This document shows positions 1-8,957 of a DNA stretch of 64,000 bases, piece after piece (the stretch's first letter is position 1; each line of letters begins with the position of its first letter). Below the pieces are notes generated by a model, which saw nothing but the letters and a program-made list of their open reading frames with translations, made no database searches and was not told where the DNA came from. The DNA is taken from assembly GCA_041649275.1 (NCBI GenBank), contig JBAZNL010000003.1:54517-118516 (forward strand), in the 5' to 3' direction. The stretch comes from Candidatus Izemoplasmatales bacterium (GTDB lineage Bacteria > Bacillota_I > Bacilli_A > Izemoplasmatales > Hujiaoplasmataceae). The position numbers and the translations under genes were made by a program.

Positions 1-906
1 ACTCAATTGGAATTCGGGGATGAAATTGTGTCCATTGACGGTATCAGCACACAAGATGTTACGGCGGACATGATGCGATATTTGAGTGCTGACGGCGAAG
101 GAACTGCGTACAAGACGATTGTTTTTAGCCAATACTACCTCTATTATTATCAGCTTTATCTCGCAACCGAAGAAGCTATCGATGTGGAATACATCGATGA
201 CAGTACAGGTGCCAGCCAATCGGAGACACTCACGAGAAATTGTCCGAACGTGCACGGTTGGGTTCAAGAGGAACCGTTTGAAGCAACGTACGAAGATGAT
301 GTCGCGATCATGACCTTACGGACCTTTTATCCAGAATATCCGTACACCTTGACGGATTTCTACCTGTTCTTTGAGGAATTCTTTCAAACGGTTGCGTCTC
401 AGGGCATTCATAAAATGATTCTGGACATCCGTGGAAACGGAGGCGGAGATCCGCGAGTTGCCAGTCGGCTGCTTTCGTATCTGCTGCCTGAACCGGCACC
501 CTACTTCGCACCGGAAAGCCCGAATTACTATACTGGGCTCAAAGACCGCGTTCCCCTTTCTGAACCACATTATGATGGAAGACTCGCCACGCTTGCAGAC
601 GCGTTTTGTTTTTCTACCTGTGGACATTTCGCCTCGTTATTACAATTTCACCAGGTGGGAGTCATCATCGGCGAGGAAACCGGCGGTGGATACACCTGTT
701 CCGATACCTCAAGGAATTTTACCCTGTCGAACACGATGATGCAAATACGAACGTCGACAACTCAATGGACCGTCGCCGTGGAAGACATGACGAAGGGAAG
801 GGGAGCCCTTCCAAGCATCCATGCCTATATGAGCCTTGAAGATTACCGAGATGAAGTCGATCGTGTTTACCTTACGGGAATCGAGTGGCTGAACGAGCAG
901 GAATGA
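1..906 (+). CDS. S41-family (C-terminal-processing-type) peptidase, 5' partial
   Basis: This gene enters from the left edge with the reading frame open at base 1, so its N-terminus, including any signal peptide, is missing. The first residues (GDEIVSIDG) look like the end of a PDZ domain. The S41 core follows: a DIRGNGGG stretch near residue 142, a CFSTCGHFASLL segment that would carry the nucleophilic serine, and GEETGGG about 20 residues later. The lysine of the classic CtpA Ser-Lys dyad is not obvious at the usual place, so it may belong to the branch without that lysine. Members are usually extracytoplasmic. Base composition is AT-richer than most of the window. The family call is good; the substrate is unknown. 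Confidence 0.75.
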   Translation, partial: TQLEFGDEIVSIDGISTQDVTADMMRYLSADGEGTAYKTIVFSQYYLYYYQLYLATEEAIDVEYIDDSTGASQSETLTRNCPNVHGWVQEEPFEATYEDDVAIMTLRTFYPEYPYTLTDFYLFFEEFFQTVASQGIHKMILDIRGNGGGDPRVASRLLSYLLPEPAPYFAPESPNYYTGLKDRVPLSEPHYDGRLATLADAFCFSTCGHFASLLQFHQVGVIIGEETGGGYTCSDTSRNFTLSNTMMQIRTSTTQWTVAVEDMTKGRGALPSIHAYMSLEDYRDEVDRVYLTGIEWLNEQE

Positions 907-944
907 TTACGAAATTCACGACAATATTACAAAAGGAGAATGAA

Positions 945-1712
945 ATGAATGAAGTAACGAATAACATTGAAAAGTACTACCACATTTTCAATACATTTGA
1001 ACCGTTCAACAATTTCGTCAAGTATGCGATTAGGGATCATCGACCACAAATATTCGTTGACGATGAAGAACATTGCAAATGCGCAATCCTATATTTGAAG
1101 CCCGCCTATTTCATAATTGGAGAGCCGCGCGTTGAATATGCTGAAGGTGTCTTCAACCTGTTTCATAAAGACTCGTGGATCATTGCACAGTCGGAGCTTT
1201 GGAAGCAGGCCATAGAAGCATATTTCAAAGATCATGTCGCGACACACCCTAGAGTGCTTTTCAACTCCAGTTCACTGAACGTGGACCATATCATCAAGCA
1301 AAGAAAAGAAATGCCATCGGGGCTTTCGATCGTTCCGATTGAAAAGAAACACATCGAATCAGGCATGATTAATCATGATGTAATTCAAAGATTCTTTACA
1401 AAGAGCGATTTTTTGGAAAACGGTTTTGGCTTTGCCCTCGTGGGTGAAGATGGGAAATGTGAAGGATTCTCTTTGACGAATTATCCGGTGATTGGAAAGG
1501 ATATCGAACTGTATTTCAGAGTCGGGTATGATACATATCCCGACTATCGCTCGAAAGGGATGGGAACCAACCTGTGTACCTATTTCATCGAAGAAGCATT
1601 CAGGCGTGGGTATAATCCGGTCTGGGATTCCGCAAACGATATATCATCCCACATCGCCAAAAAACTCGGGTACATCGCGGAAAAGGAATGGTATATGTAT
1701 CATATTCTATAA
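945..1712 (+). CDS. GNAT-fold acetyltransferase
   Basis: A protein of 255 residues. The start is ATG 945, which has an AAAGGAG ribosome site six bases upstream; an earlier in-frame start at 885 lies inside the S41 gene and has no such site. The C-terminal half has the GNAT pattern: a beta-strand pair (FGFALVGEDGKCEGFSL), then an acetyl-CoA-binding motif A of the form YRSKGMGT, then a helix and DSANDISSHIAKKLGY. The N-terminal 130 residues have no motif I recognise. The layout resembles the GNAT group of about 250 residues with an extra N-terminal domain. The acceptor is unknown. It lies 38 bp after the S41 peptidase, probably in the same transcript. Confidence 0.7.
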   Translation: MNEVTNNIEKYYHIFNTFEPFNNFVKYAIRDHRPQIFVDDEEHCKCAILYLKPAYFIIGEPRVEYAEGVFNLFHKDSWIIAQSELWKQAIEAYFKDHVATHPRVLFNSSSLNVDHIIKQRKEMPSGLSIVPIEKKHIESGMINHDVIQRFFTKSDFLENGFGFALVGEDGKCEGFSLTNYPVIGKDIELYFRVGYDTYPDYRSKGMGTNLCTYFIEEAFRRGYNPVWDSANDISSHIAKKLGYIAEKEWYMYHIL

Positions 1713-1762
1713 CCGGTTGAGAAAAAGCGGATTGCTGCCGAAAATCCAAGGGAGTAAGTGGA

Positions 1763-2701
1763 ATGAAGAAATTGATTCTGTTCGTTTGTATGATCTGCTT
1801 ATCATTTCTACATGGATGTTTTGAAATCTCCACACACATGGATACTCTAGACACAAGCACTACCGTAATCAGCACATCATCAATGACGACAAGTTTTGCG
1901 ACTACTCAGAGTTCCGAAATCACGACTACGTTCATGAAAGCTGCTCTATTTGGCGAACCAGGCGTGACTCCGGAAATCTTCGCGCCCGGGTTCATCAGCA
2001 CCGAAACGAACTTCGAATTTGCTGGTACATTTTCACCAGATTATCGATATTACTTCTTTACGCGAAGAGCTCCCGAAGGTGCAAATCGGATTTTTTACTC
2101 AGAGTATATTGACGGACAGTGGTCACATGCGGAGCTATCACCGATCAGCGAAGATGTCGATGAATTTGAACCATTCATCACCCCCGACGGGAAAATGGTG
2201 TATTTCGGATCAATGCGTGATAATCGAAGCGATTATGCCATCTATCAAAGCGAATTTGCTAATGGCGCTTGGCAAACCCCTACATATTGTGATAATGGAT
2301 TGAATTCTGGATTCTCCATGTATGTTACTGTCTCAACATATGGGAATATCTATTTCACCGGTTTGAATGGCATTTACGTCATCAAGAATATGGAAGGGGA
2401 ATTTCAATCAAGAGTATCTACGGGGATCGCAGGGGCGCATCCCTACATTTCACCAGATGAATCGTATATGTTGTTTGATAGGGAATCCGGATCAAGCAGA
2501 TACATATACATTACCATTCAGAATAATGGTCATTGGAGCACTCCCGTAAAACTGGGATCCGACATCAATCAATCCGGAGCTGAACAATTATGCCCATCGG
2601 TAACCACAGATGGAAAGTACTTTTTCTTCAGTCGTTTTATTGAAGGTGTCAGCAATATTTACTGGGTTGATGCATCGTGTCTGGATCAGTATCTCGATTG
2701 A
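1763..2701 (+). CDS. Lipoprotein with TolB/PD40-like beta-propeller repeats
   Basis: A protein of 312 residues starting with a lipoprotein signal: MKK, a hydrophobic core and the lipobox LHGC with the cysteine at residue 19. A Thr/Ser-rich linker follows. The rest consists of repeats of the type SPDYRYYFFTRR, TPDGKMVYFGSMRDN, SPDESYMLFDRESGS and TTDGKYFFFSRF, which are the blade signatures of PD40/TolB-like propellers. It is probably anchored on the outer face of the membrane, where such propellers bind proteins or small ligands. A GGGAG ribosome site lies upstream of ATG 1763. It shares the AT-rich composition of the two preceding genes. The specific role cannot be read from the sequence. 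Confidence 0.75.
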   Translation: MKKLILFVCMICLSFLHGCFEISTHMDTLDTSTTVISTSSMTTSFATTQSSEITTTFMKAALFGEPGVTPEIFAPGFISTETNFEFAGTFSPDYRYYFFTRRAPEGANRIFYSEYIDGQWSHAELSPISEDVDEFEPFITPDGKMVYFGSMRDNRSDYAIYQSEFANGAWQTPTYCDNGLNSGFSMYVTVSTYGNIYFTGLNGIYVIKNMEGEFQSRVSTGIAGAHPYISPDESYMLFDRESGSSRYIYITIQNNGHWSTPVKLGSDINQSGAEQLCPSVTTDGKYFFFSRFIEGVSNIYWVDASCLDQYLD

Positions 2702-3020
2702 TTGTCGTAACGCACCCAATCGCGCGTGATGAACCCCTGCAGAGCGGTTTTTTTTTGATTGTTCGAAGGGAGCTTCCCCTGATCCGCAATCTCGCATGTC
2801 CAGACGGCGGTAGCGCCCCGACGCAATCGTGACGAAGGGACCAAACCAAAACGAATCATAAATGATGATTGTTTTGTGAAACCTGAAATGCTATGATGGA
2901 AGTGGTTTTCATTCATCATTGGGTCGGATTCGTCAGGATGGGTCATTCAACGATTCGTTGATGTCTTGTTGATAGGAACTTCGTCGCTTTGGCGGTATTG
3001 TATGACTGGGAGGGTTGCCA
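2702..3020. other. Intergenic stretch with weak terminator and promoter
   Basis: No gene is seen in these 319 bases. Near 2732-2756 a short stem (AACC/GGTT) is followed by a long T run and may end transcription of the lipoprotein gene. The right part holds a promoter-like pair, listed separately. Base composition changes here from the AT-rich left edge to the GC-rich backbone. Confidence 0.5.
2869..2897 (+). promoter_or_regulatory. Probable sigma-70 promoter of the XRE membrane regulator
   Basis: TTGTTT at 2869-2874 and TATGAT at 2892-2897 are separated by 17 bases. The gene starts 124 bases downstream, leaving a leader of roughly 115 bases. Confidence 0.5.
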
Positions 3021-4325
3021 ATGGAAATCGGACTGATGATCTCGAAACGAAGAAAAGAACTCGGCATGACCCAGCAGCAGCTTTCGGACCGACTCTACGT
3101 GACGGTCCAGGCGGTCAGCAAGTGGGAGACGGGAGCGGGGAATCCGGACATCCACATGATTCCGCAGATCGCGAGCGTCCTGAATCTCGAGATCGCCCGC
3201 CTGTTCGAGAACGGTGATGGAAAGGCGGATCGCGATCAAGCCGATATCGTCGAGAAGGATCCGATCGCGGAGAGGTATGTCGCATATCGGAAATACATCA
3301 TCCTGTCCGGATTGTTCCTCATGATCGCGTTTCTGTTCTTCGGACTGTTGTATGCGGACAAACTGGACCATCACGCCTACTTGTACGATTGGGTGATCTA
3401 CGGCGGCTTCATCGTCTGCGGAATCGTCTGCTTCGGGCTGTTCTTCCTTCTGACGGCGCCCTCTCCCAGGACCGACCGGGAAGACGATCCGAAAAGGATT
3501 CAGGAAAGGCGGAACACCAGAATCCTGGCGACCTTTCCCATCGTTCTCGTCCTCGGGGAGTACTTGTTCTTCCTGATCATGAACGACGATTTCTATTCCC
3601 CCGTGATCGCGACGGACTTCTTCAGCTTCTTCGTGTTCACATGCGCCCTGGTTTATTATCTTCTGCCGGCGGCGATCCCGATCTTCCTCGTGTATCGCCA
3701 TCCCGCGAATCGGCAGCTGCTCGTGCCGTTCTCGGTCGTCGCGCTGTTCATCCTGTGCCAGTTGGTCGACCTGAAGGTCTTCCAGAATGTCGCCGTCGTC
3801 TCCGGCACCATCCTCACGTTCGTCTGGGGCCTCCAGCTGGTGTCGCGAATGATCTTCCAGTCGATGAAGCATGCGGAACGGCGACGGATCCGGCGGCTCC
3901 CGTTCGACCTTTTCCTGACGGTCGTCGCATTTCTTCTGGTCGTCCTGCTGTTTGCCGGAATGTTCATGAACCTTTCCGCGAGGACCGACACGATGCTGGA
4001 CGAAGTGTTGTCCGCATACACCCTGTTCAGCGTCTTCTATGTCGCCCTGTACGTCGTCACGCTTCTGTTCCATTCTTCCGATTCGCTGTTCGGACGGCTT
4101 TTCAAGAAGTCGCTCCCCGCTTCACTCCCAGAAGGAAAGGCCGTGGAATGGTTTTCGCGCCATCGAAGCATCCTGGGCTTCGCCTTCCTGACCCTCGTCG
4201 TCGTCGTCTACGTCATCCTGAGGATGCAGATCGACTTGACGAGAGCCGACGGCATCATCTGGATCGGGATCGCCTCGCTGATGGCGACGATCCTGATCGA
4301 CGCCCGGCTCGGTCCGACACGGTGA
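3021..4325 (+). CDS. XRE-family HTH regulator fused to a multi-pass membrane domain
   Basis: A protein of 434 residues. ATG 3021 is chosen over a TTG six bases earlier because GGGAGGG lies six bases before it. Residues 3-60 form a Cro/CI-type helix-turn-helix (ISKRRKELGMTQQQLSDRL, then VSKWETG). From about residue 90 the protein is hydrophobic, with eight or nine likely membrane segments separated by short basic loops. Proteins of this layout in Firmicutes are membrane-tethered regulators, and many sense envelope stress or act beside transporters; this is family knowledge, and no target is visible here. The next gene, a lipoprotein, starts 43 bp downstream in the same direction and may be co-transcribed. 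Confidence 0.8.
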   Translation: MEIGLMISKRRKELGMTQQQLSDRLYVTVQAVSKWETGAGNPDIHMIPQIASVLNLEIARLFENGDGKADRDQADIVEKDPIAERYVAYRKYIILSGLFLMIAFLFFGLLYADKLDHHAYLYDWVIYGGFIVCGIVCFGLFFLLTAPSPRTDREDDPKRIQERRNTRILATFPIVLVLGEYLFFLIMNDDFYSPVIATDFFSFFVFTCALVYYLLPAAIPIFLVYRHPANRQLLVPFSVVALFILCQLVDLKVFQNVAVVSGTILTFVWGLQLVSRMIFQSMKHAERRRIRRLPFDLFLTVVAFLLVVLLFAGMFMNLSARTDTMLDEVLSAYTLFSVFYVALYVVTLLFHSSDSLFGRLFKKSLPASLPEGKAVEWFSRHRSILGFAFLTLVVVVYVILRMQIDLTRADGIIWIGIASLMATILIDARLGPTR

Positions 4326-4368
4326 ACGCACAAACGAAGACCGACACATCGCTCGAAGGAGGAGTCAA

Positions 4369-5700
4369 ATGGGAAATCATTCGTTAAGAAGATTCGCATG
4401 GGCCGTGGCAATCGTCTCCTTGGGATTCCTGATGTCGTCGTGCGACCTGATGCTGCTGGATCCGGTCGCCACCGCCACGACGCTGTTCCCCATCGATGAA
4501 CTCGAAGCGCCTCAAATGACCTACAACACGATCGACCAGACATTCCGTTGGGAAGCCGTCGAGAATGCGTCCGAGTATCAGATCTATGTCGACAACGTCC
4601 TGCGGATGACGACCACGGAACTGACGTGTTCGATCGACTTCAACGACTATCTGGTTTCGCATCTGGTCGGCATTCGTGCGATACCGACGGATTTCGACCT
4701 TCATGCGCCTTCGATCGTCCGAACCATCTCGTTTTCATCTCCGTTATCCTCCTACGACCACATATGGGTGAGCACCGACCCCTGGACGACCAATACGATT
4801 CCGGCGGACGCGTATGGCAATTGCGTCTACCTGTTCACGCCGGAATACGAATCCGATTACCACCTTACGCTACGGTTCGTCTCGGCTCCGGAGGGATGGA
4901 CCGGGTTGCCGCTTCATTGGAACAATCCGGAAACCCAGCGACCGGAACAACTCGACGCGAACGACGACGGCACCTACGATGTCCACCTCTATCCGGACAC
5001 GACGTACCTGTTCGTCCTCTACGACGTGCCGTCTCCGATGACGGCGAAACTCGAAGTGGATTATCGTTTCGCGTATTCGGAGAATGAATCGGAGATCTTT
5101 TCGCTCGCTCCCGAAGAGCGGCAGGTGCTCAAACTGGATGCCCGTGACGTCGGGTTCTATGCGTATGTGAGCGAAGACAATGTCCAGGTGATCATGCAGG
5201 CTTATGATCCCGCCGGAAACCAACTCGGCGGGTGGTACGGGTATGCATTCTTCGAGATCAGGGAGCATGATGTGCTGCCCGACGCTCCGTATGAACTTCA
5301 TCTCTGGAATCCCGCAGATGTCGCCGTCGAATTCCGCATCCTGAAGTTGGACATGTCGCATCGGACTTTGGAACCGAACCGGGAATTCGAGTTTCAAACG
5401 TCGAATCACGTGGAGGTTTTGGCGATTCCGACCGGTTTTGCCGGTTATTCGGCTTCCATCAAATACATTTATTTCAGATTCTCGGATCTCCATCAAAGCA
5501 TCGAATTCGTCAATTGGCAGAATCACTACACATATCCGGAAGGGAACCAACGGTCGCCGAATGACGGCGAACGGCTTTACGAACTGATGATCAACTGCGG
5601 GTACACGACATATATCATCATTCAACCTTGGAACAATTACCTTCCGGAATACAACGGTACGGTTTTTGTGACCATCACACTGACCGACCCGATTGGATAG
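4369..5700 (+). CDS. Secreted lipoprotein with an FN3-like N-terminal domain
   Basis: A protein of 443 residues with a strong AAGGAGG site before ATG 4369. The signal peptide ends in the lipobox MSSC (Cys about residue 25). After a short linker, residues 45-115 (PQMTYNTIDQTFRWEAVENASEYQIYVDN onwards) resemble the fibronectin type III strand pattern used by surface adhesins and glycosidases: W-x-x-V-x-x-A-x-x-Y-x-I-Y-V. The remaining 320 residues are beta-rich and acidic, with many aromatic residues, and match no family I recognise. The protein is presumably displayed on the cell surface. It lies immediately downstream of the XRE membrane regulator. Confidence 0.65.
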   Translation: MGNHSLRRFAWAVAIVSLGFLMSSCDLMLLDPVATATTLFPIDELEAPQMTYNTIDQTFRWEAVENASEYQIYVDNVLRMTTTELTCSIDFNDYLVSHLVGIRAIPTDFDLHAPSIVRTISFSSPLSSYDHIWVSTDPWTTNTIPADAYGNCVYLFTPEYESDYHLTLRFVSAPEGWTGLPLHWNNPETQRPEQLDANDDGTYDVHLYPDTTYLFVLYDVPSPMTAKLEVDYRFAYSENESEIFSLAPEERQVLKLDARDVGFYAYVSEDNVQVIMQAYDPAGNQLGGWYGYAFFEIREHDVLPDAPYELHLWNPADVAVEFRILKLDMSHRTLEPNREFEFQTSNHVEVLAIPTGFAGYSASIKYIYFRFSDLHQSIEFVNWQNHYTYPEGNQRSPNDGERLYELMINCGYTTYIIIQPWNNYLPEYNGTVFVTITLTDPIG

Positions 5701-5864
5701 GCCGTTTCATCGGGTCAACCGGCGAAGCAGGTCAAAGGGCGCGAAAATCGGACCCGGCCGCTTCCTCGCGTTCGATCCGGATCGCGGTTGAATCGTCACC
5801 CTTGCTGAGCGACCATTCCACTTGTTTTCCATCCCCGGGCATTCCCTTTTCCGCCGAAACGCGG

Positions 5865-5870
5865 TATAAT
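5865..5870 (+). promoter_or_regulatory. -10 element of the small Lys-rich gene
   Basis: A perfect TATAAT sits about 60 bases before the GTG start at 5929. The -35 region (around 5842) is poor. Confidence 0.45.
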
Positions 5871-5928
5871 ATCCTTGAACCGCGGCCGTGACGGCCGTCG
5901 GCATCGCAGGACAAAGGAAGTGACGATC

Positions 5929-6078
5929 GTGGACAAGAACGACAAGGCGAAAAACGACAAGCTGACGATGAAGAAGAAGGCCGACAAGAACAACCCCAAG
6001 CTGAAGAAGCCCTTCATCGCCGGCGTTTCCGAGCCTGAACAGTCGCACAGCAAGAAGCCGAAGAAGACCTATGAATGA
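5929..6078 (+). CDS. Small lysine-rich hypothetical protein
   Basis: A protein of 49 residues. The GTG start at 5929 is preceded by AAAGGAAG at the right distance; a longer frame from 5875 has no ribosome site. The sequence is extremely basic and hydrophilic (blocks such as KNDKAKNDK, KKKADKNNPKLKK and KKPKK) with no hydrophobic core, so it is probably disordered. A -10 box upstream and a strong terminator 12 bases after the stop suggest a real monocistronic unit rather than a chance frame. Nucleic-acid or ribosome binding would fit such a composition, but nothing proves it. Confidence 0.55.
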   Translation: MDKNDKAKNDKLTMKKKADKNNPKLKKPFIAGVSEPEQSHSKKPKKTYE

Positions 6079-6090
6079 ACCCGATCGAAC

Positions 6091-6130
6091 AAGCGTCCCT
6101 TCCCATCGAGGAAAGGACGCTTTCTATTTG
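6091..6130 (+). terminator. Intrinsic terminator after the Lys-rich gene
   Basis: The arms AAGCGTCC (6091-6098) and GGACGCTT (6115-6122) are followed by TCTATTTG. Confidence 0.7.
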
Positions 6131-6135
6131 ATGGA

Positions 6136-6165
6136 AAAGCCGTCCGGTCGAGTCGACCGGACGGC
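6136..6165 (-). terminator. Terminator of the diguanylate cyclase gene (minus strand)
   Basis: A long near-perfect inverted repeat with 12-base arms AGCCGTCCGGTC/GACCGGACGGCT lies just past the end of the minus-strand gene. On that strand it is followed by TTTTCC. Confidence 0.7.
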
Positions 6166-6185
6166 TGATGGAAGGAAGGTTCGTC

Positions 6186-7058
6186 TCAGGAACCCCGGAC
6201 GAGGTTCTTGCCTTCCTTCTTGGCGAGATAGAGGTTGTTATCGGCGGTGCAGACGAGTTCTTCGAGCGAGGTTTCCTCGGCGCGCGTCCGGATTCCGACG
6301 CTCACCGTGAGATGGAGCGGCCCCTCGTCGGAAAGCGGGAGCGACTTTCCGGCGACGGCGGCTTGGATCCGTCGCGCGACGAAGGCGGCGGCCTCGAAGC
6401 CGGAACCGACGAGACCGATGACGAATTCGTCGCCGCCGTAGCGGCCGATCACGTCGCGCGCGCCGAGCTGGTCGCGGATCGTCCCGGCGACACTCTTCAG
6501 GACGGCGTCGCCCGCGGCGTGGCCGAAGCGGTCGTTGATCGCCTTGAAGTCGTCAACGTCGATCATCAGGATCGAGAGCGCGTCGCCGTGCTCGTTCGCC
6601 TGGCGAAGCAGCTCGTCGAGCAGCTGGAAGGCGTACTGGCGGTTGTAGGTGTTGCAGAGGAAGTCGTTCTGCGCCATGTTCATGAGCAGCCTGCCTTCGA
6701 CCTTCTCGGATACATCCATGCAGCTGCCGATGAAACCGACGAAGGCCCCCTTGCGGTCGAAGACAGGAACGCCGCGGTCGTTGATCCAGCGGTATTCGCC
6801 GTCATGACGGCGGAGCCGGTAGTCCATCTCGAACGGCTGGTGCGCGTGGAAATGGTCGAGGTAGATCTTGACGCAGCGGTCGAAGTCGTCGGGATGGACG
6901 CCGGATGCCCAGCCGAAGCCGCGCTCCTCTTCGGCGCTCCTTCCCGTGAAGGCGAGCCAGGTGCGGTTGAAGTAATCGCACTCGGTCGACAGGTTCGAAC
7001 GCCAGATCATGTTCGGCGACGATTCGACGATCAGCCGGTATTCCTCTTTCTTCAGCAT
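6186..7058 (-). CDS. PAS-GGDEF diguanylate cyclase
   Basis: A protein of 290 residues. ATG 7058 is chosen because GGGGGAGG precedes it and the promoter at 7100-7128 lies just upstream, which excludes a longer start at 7118. The N-terminal 120 residues are a PAS domain (LIVESSPNMIWRSN, later W-x-S-G-V-H-P-D-D and YRWINDRGVPVFD). The C-terminal domain has the intact catalytic motif GRYGGDEFVIGLV near residue 208, so it should make cyclic di-GMP from two GTP. The autoinhibitory RxxD site that normally sits five residues before GGDEF is not conserved (GARD instead), so product feedback is probably absent. No membrane segment is seen; the enzyme is likely cytosolic with a PAS-sensed signal. Confidence 0.9.
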   Translation of the reverse strand: MLKKEEYRLIVESSPNMIWRSNLSTECDYFNRTWLAFTGRSAEEERGFGWASGVHPDDFDRCVKIYLDHFHAHQPFEMDYRLRRHDGEYRWINDRGVPVFDRKGAFVGFIGSCMDVSEKVEGRLLMNMAQNDFLCNTYNRQYAFQLLDELLRQANEHGDALSILMIDVDDFKAINDRFGHAAGDAVLKSVAGTIRDQLGARDVIGRYGGDEFVIGLVGSGFEAAAFVARRIQAAVAGKSLPLSDEGPLHLTVSVGIRTRAEETSLEELVCTADNNLYLAKKEGKNLVRGS

Positions 7059-7099
7059 TCCATGCCTCCCCCGCCCGAAATCCGGCGTGCCTGAATCCC

Positions 7100-7128
7100 A
7101 TTTTACTATGATGTTCAAAATAAATCAA
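7100..7128 (-). promoter_or_regulatory. Promoter of the diguanylate cyclase gene
   Basis: On the minus strand, TTGATT (7128-7123) and TAAAAT (7105-7100) are separated by 17 bases. The ATG is about 40 bases downstream. Confidence 0.65.
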
Positions 7129-7247
7129 GAAAGATGGGAATCTTGACCGACGAACCGGCCGCGGAACCGGCGGGAGATCGGGATGGTCGGGAGCGTGGAC
7201 GACGTTCTCGGCCTTTCTGCATCCCATCCTCATCGAATTTCATTTTT

Positions 7248-7278
7248 TTGCATCACGGGTCGCTTCCCGCGGTATAAT
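7248..7278 (+). promoter_or_regulatory. Promoter of the lipoprotein gene at 7342
   Basis: TTGCAT at 7248-7253 and a perfect TATAAT at 7273-7278 are separated by 19 bases, slightly longer than ideal. Confidence 0.5.
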
Positions 7279-7341
7279 GGATATGAAGTGCGCCGAGTCC
7301 GCTGATTCGCCGCACCGTGTCGTCCCAGCCCGGAGGAGCCT

Positions 7342-8823
7342 ATGAGAAGAGCCTGCCTGTTCTGTCTGTCCGCCCTCGCCGCCTTGACGGCGATCGCTTG
7401 CGGAAAATCCGCCACGACGGTCGCGACCACGTCCGTTCCGCTCCCGTTCGACGCCGGCACGCTCCTGACGCCGATCGATCCGCCGGATTCGTTCCGCGAC
7501 ATTCTGGCGAACGGGGACCGGATCCTGCACCTCGACGAGAGCATGGTCGTCTTTCGGGAGGACGGCGGGACGACCGTCATCGCCGACGGCGAGACCTACC
7601 GCTTCCCTTCCGTCGCCTTCGTCGCCGACGATCAAAGCCGGTGGTTCCTCGGTTTCGATTCCGTCACGCGGACGTTGTATTATTACGAAGACGTCAATAC
7701 CAGGTACACCAGCCTCGAATTCGTCTCGCTTTCCGGCATCGACGACGAGGATCCCGCGTTCATCGGTTATTCCGAAACGCTCAAGTTCCGTTCCCCGTCC
7801 TTCACCGTGACCGGCAACACGATCCGCGACTTCCGCGGCGCGACGCTTTTCCAGAACGGCGAGACGATCGCGTTCCCCGGGTCGATCCCCGGTGATCCAC
7901 TCCGGTTCTACACCTACCATCGCGCCTACGATGCGGCCGATCGGGGCTGCACGATCGAGACTTACGACGGTTTCGACGCCGAGCCGTCCGCCGTCCAGCC
8001 GGTGCATGACACCTACACCTGCGGCGATGTCGCCGCGCGGACGCGGACCCAGGTCGCGATCGAGATCCTGCGATATTCGACGGTGAAGGGTTATGCCCTG
8101 ATCGACGCCGCCGGAACGGTCCACACCTTCCTGTTCGAGGACTACCTTCCGGCCGGCGCGACCGTCGCGTTCGATTCGGTCAACATCGATGCATCGATTC
8201 CCGGCTTCGAATCGCCACGCTTCAAGTACGAGGATGCGGAGGACGAAATGCATACGGTCTTCACCGACATGGACTTCTCGTTCGTCGCGGACGTCGTCGG
8301 CGGCAACCGGTACCTGTTTGCGGACGACCGCATCCGCGTCTTCCGCGATTACGGCATCTTCGATCCGGATCTGGTCAGGATCGCGACCTATGCGGCGCAC
8401 TTCGAACACCCCATGGGGACGTATCTCGAGGCGATCGACGATTTCCTGCTTATCATCGAAACGAACCTCGTCGACGAGGAGTTCTACGCCTACACCACGG
8501 TGCTGAATCGCTCGACCGCGTCGACCGCCGGATTCGACGGGATGGTCTATGAGATCGAAGGTGACCTCGCCGTCGTCGACACCGGGGACGACCTCGTCGT
8601 CTACGACAAGACGACCTGGACCGTGCTTCGGACCATCTCCGACGCCGACTACGAACTGCTTCAGGACGGGTTTCTGGTCTATCGAGGCGCATCCGGGATG
8701 ACGATCCTCGACGTCGCGACAGGAGTGGACGCGACGTTCGCGATCGTCTGCGAGTTCCCCTACGCCTGGACCGTCTACGGGTATCTGCTCGAGCGTGAGG
8801 GCGCATACTTCGTGTTTGGCTGA
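7342..8823 (+). CDS. Large hypothetical lipoprotein
   Basis: A protein of 493 residues preceded by CGGAGGAG. The signal peptide ends in the lipobox AIAC (Cys about residue 20), followed by a Ser/Thr linker. The mature protein is acidic, rich in Asp, Tyr and Thr, and looks all-beta. Several short repeated patterns (a hydrophobic pair, D-x-x-T, then a strand) recall a beta-propeller, but I cannot assign a family. No catalytic motif is visible. It is transcribed alone, divergently from the diguanylate cyclase gene, and would sit on the outer face of the membrane. Confidence 0.6.
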   Translation: MRRACLFCLSALAALTAIACGKSATTVATTSVPLPFDAGTLLTPIDPPDSFRDILANGDRILHLDESMVVFREDGGTTVIADGETYRFPSVAFVADDQSRWFLGFDSVTRTLYYYEDVNTRYTSLEFVSLSGIDDEDPAFIGYSETLKFRSPSFTVTGNTIRDFRGATLFQNGETIAFPGSIPGDPLRFYTYHRAYDAADRGCTIETYDGFDAEPSAVQPVHDTYTCGDVAARTRTQVAIEILRYSTVKGYALIDAAGTVHTFLFEDYLPAGATVAFDSVNIDASIPGFESPRFKYEDAEDEMHTVFTDMDFSFVADVVGGNRYLFADDRIRVFRDYGIFDPDLVRIATYAAHFEHPMGTYLEAIDDFLLIIETNLVDEEFYAYTTVLNRSTASTAGFDGMVYEIEGDLAVVDTGDDLVVYDKTTWTVLRTISDADYELLQDGFLVYRGASGMTILDVATGVDATFAIVCEFPYAWTVYGYLLEREGAYFVFG

Positions 8824-8870
8824 CGTGCCGGCGATTTTTACGGTTTCACAAGATTCCCCCTTGGAACGCA

Positions 8871-8898
8871 TTTACTTTTCGCGCGTTTGTGCTATAAT
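8871..8898 (+). promoter_or_regulatory. Promoter of the 8958 bicistron
   Basis: TTTACT at 8871-8876 and a perfect TATAAT at 8893-8898 are separated by 16 bases. Confidence 0.55.
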
Positions 8899-8957
8899 AC
8901 GACTTGAAATGGGCGTCGCCCGCCCCCAAGTCGCCCCGCGATTGAAAGGAATCCACC

